This document shows positions 5,376 to 5,564 of a stretch of 5,564 nucleotides of DNA, one piece after another; position 1 is the stretch's first letter; every line of letters starts with the position of its first letter. Position numbers and translations under genes: made by a program. The DNA is from an uncultured Oscillibacter sp. (GTDB lineage: Bacteria; Bacillota; Clostridia; Oscillospirales; Oscillospiraceae): NCBI GenBank assembly GCA_905233795.1, contig CAJOFP010000146.1, positions 1 through 5,564 on the forward strand. Direction: 5' to 3'. The notes under the pieces are model-generated. The model was not told where the DNA came from. It did no database searches and worked only from the letters and a program-made list of their open reading frames with translations.

Positions 5376-5404
5376 AGAATAACACAGCCCCGCGAAAAAG
5401 TCAA
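5376..5404 (-). promoter_or_regulatory. SigA-type promoter of the symporter-amidohydrolase operon
   Basis: On the minus strand, TTGACT (5404-5399) and TATTCT (5381-5376) are separated by exactly 17 bp, 5/6 and 4/6 consensus matches. The predicted start is near 5369, giving a leader of about 100 nt before the symporter ATG. It is the best promoter candidate upstream of the operon, and no intervening terminator was seen. Confidence 0.75.
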
Positions 5405-5469
5405 CGGGATTTTACAAAAAAACTTTCATGCGATTTTCATAAAATTTTTCGCGTATATTTTCGCGTTTT

Positions 5470-5497
5470 TTGACAAATTATTAAAAATTATTAAAAT
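5470..5497 (+). promoter_or_regulatory. Possible plus-strand promoter facing the right edge
   Basis: A perfect TTGACA (5470-5475) lies 16 bp before TAAAAT (5492-5497), a 5/6 match to the -10. Transcription would start near 5504 and meet a hairpin terminator within about 15 nt. The very AT-rich context makes a chance match quite possible. Confidence 0.3.
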
Positions 5498-5517
5498 AAT
5501 TAAATTAAATAAAAACA

Positions 5518-5545
5518 GGCGTGAAAATCCGAAAATTCTCACGCC
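5518..5545. terminator. Hairpin terminator at the right edge
   Basis: GGCGTGA (5518-5524) pairs perfectly with TCACGCC (5539-5545) around 14 nt. On the plus strand it is followed by CATTTTATTTTTTATTTAT. On the minus strand it is followed by TGTTTTTATTT. It most simply ends a minus-strand gene lying to the right of the window, insulating the symporter promoter. It could also stop plus-strand transcription begun at the possible promoter near 5470-5497. Confidence 0.75.
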
Positions 5546-5564
5546 CATTTTATTTTTTATTTAT

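Overview
The window looks like a chromosomal stretch from a low-to-moderate GC Bacillota (Firmicutes), most likely a clostridial lineage. This is inferred from three things: a TmcAL (YlbM-type) tRNA acetate ligase, a family typical of Firmicutes; consensus SigA-type promoters; and five tRNAs that all carry a genome-encoded CCA. Coding regions use many GCG, GCC and CGG codons, while the intergenic DNA is very AT-rich.

Layout, left to right. At the left edge lies the 5' part of a minus-strand gene, whose product has one N-terminal membrane helix followed by a long coiled coil; it runs off the window. It is divergent from a strong consensus promoter with an UP-like A/T tract that drives a plus-strand tRNA cluster: Val(UAC), Asp(GUC), Phe(GAA), Gly(GCC) and, after a 163-nt gap holding a 14-bp inverted repeat, Cys(GCA) followed by an intrinsic terminator. 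Next comes plus-strand tmcAL, encoding tRNA(Met) cytidine acetate ligase, preceded by a degenerate repeat with a 10-11 bp period. tmcAL ends at a two-way terminator shared with a convergent minus-strand operon. That operon encodes a sodium:solute symporter and, overlapping its 3' end by 74 nt, a metal-dependent amidohydrolase. A good promoter and an 8-bp-period repeat lie upstream of the symporter. A last hairpin terminator sits at the right edge.

The tRNA cluster and tmcAL both serve translation. The symporter and hydrolase form a plausible uptake-and-breakdown pair for an unidentified small organic compound. The most striking observation is that the symporter, otherwise a convincing full-length family member, appears to have lost about 16-17 residues covering the transmembrane helix after the first substrate-site helix, in frame. 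The gene may therefore be inactive, altered, or affected by an assembly error. I see no CRISPR array, insertion sequence or clear new multi-gene system.
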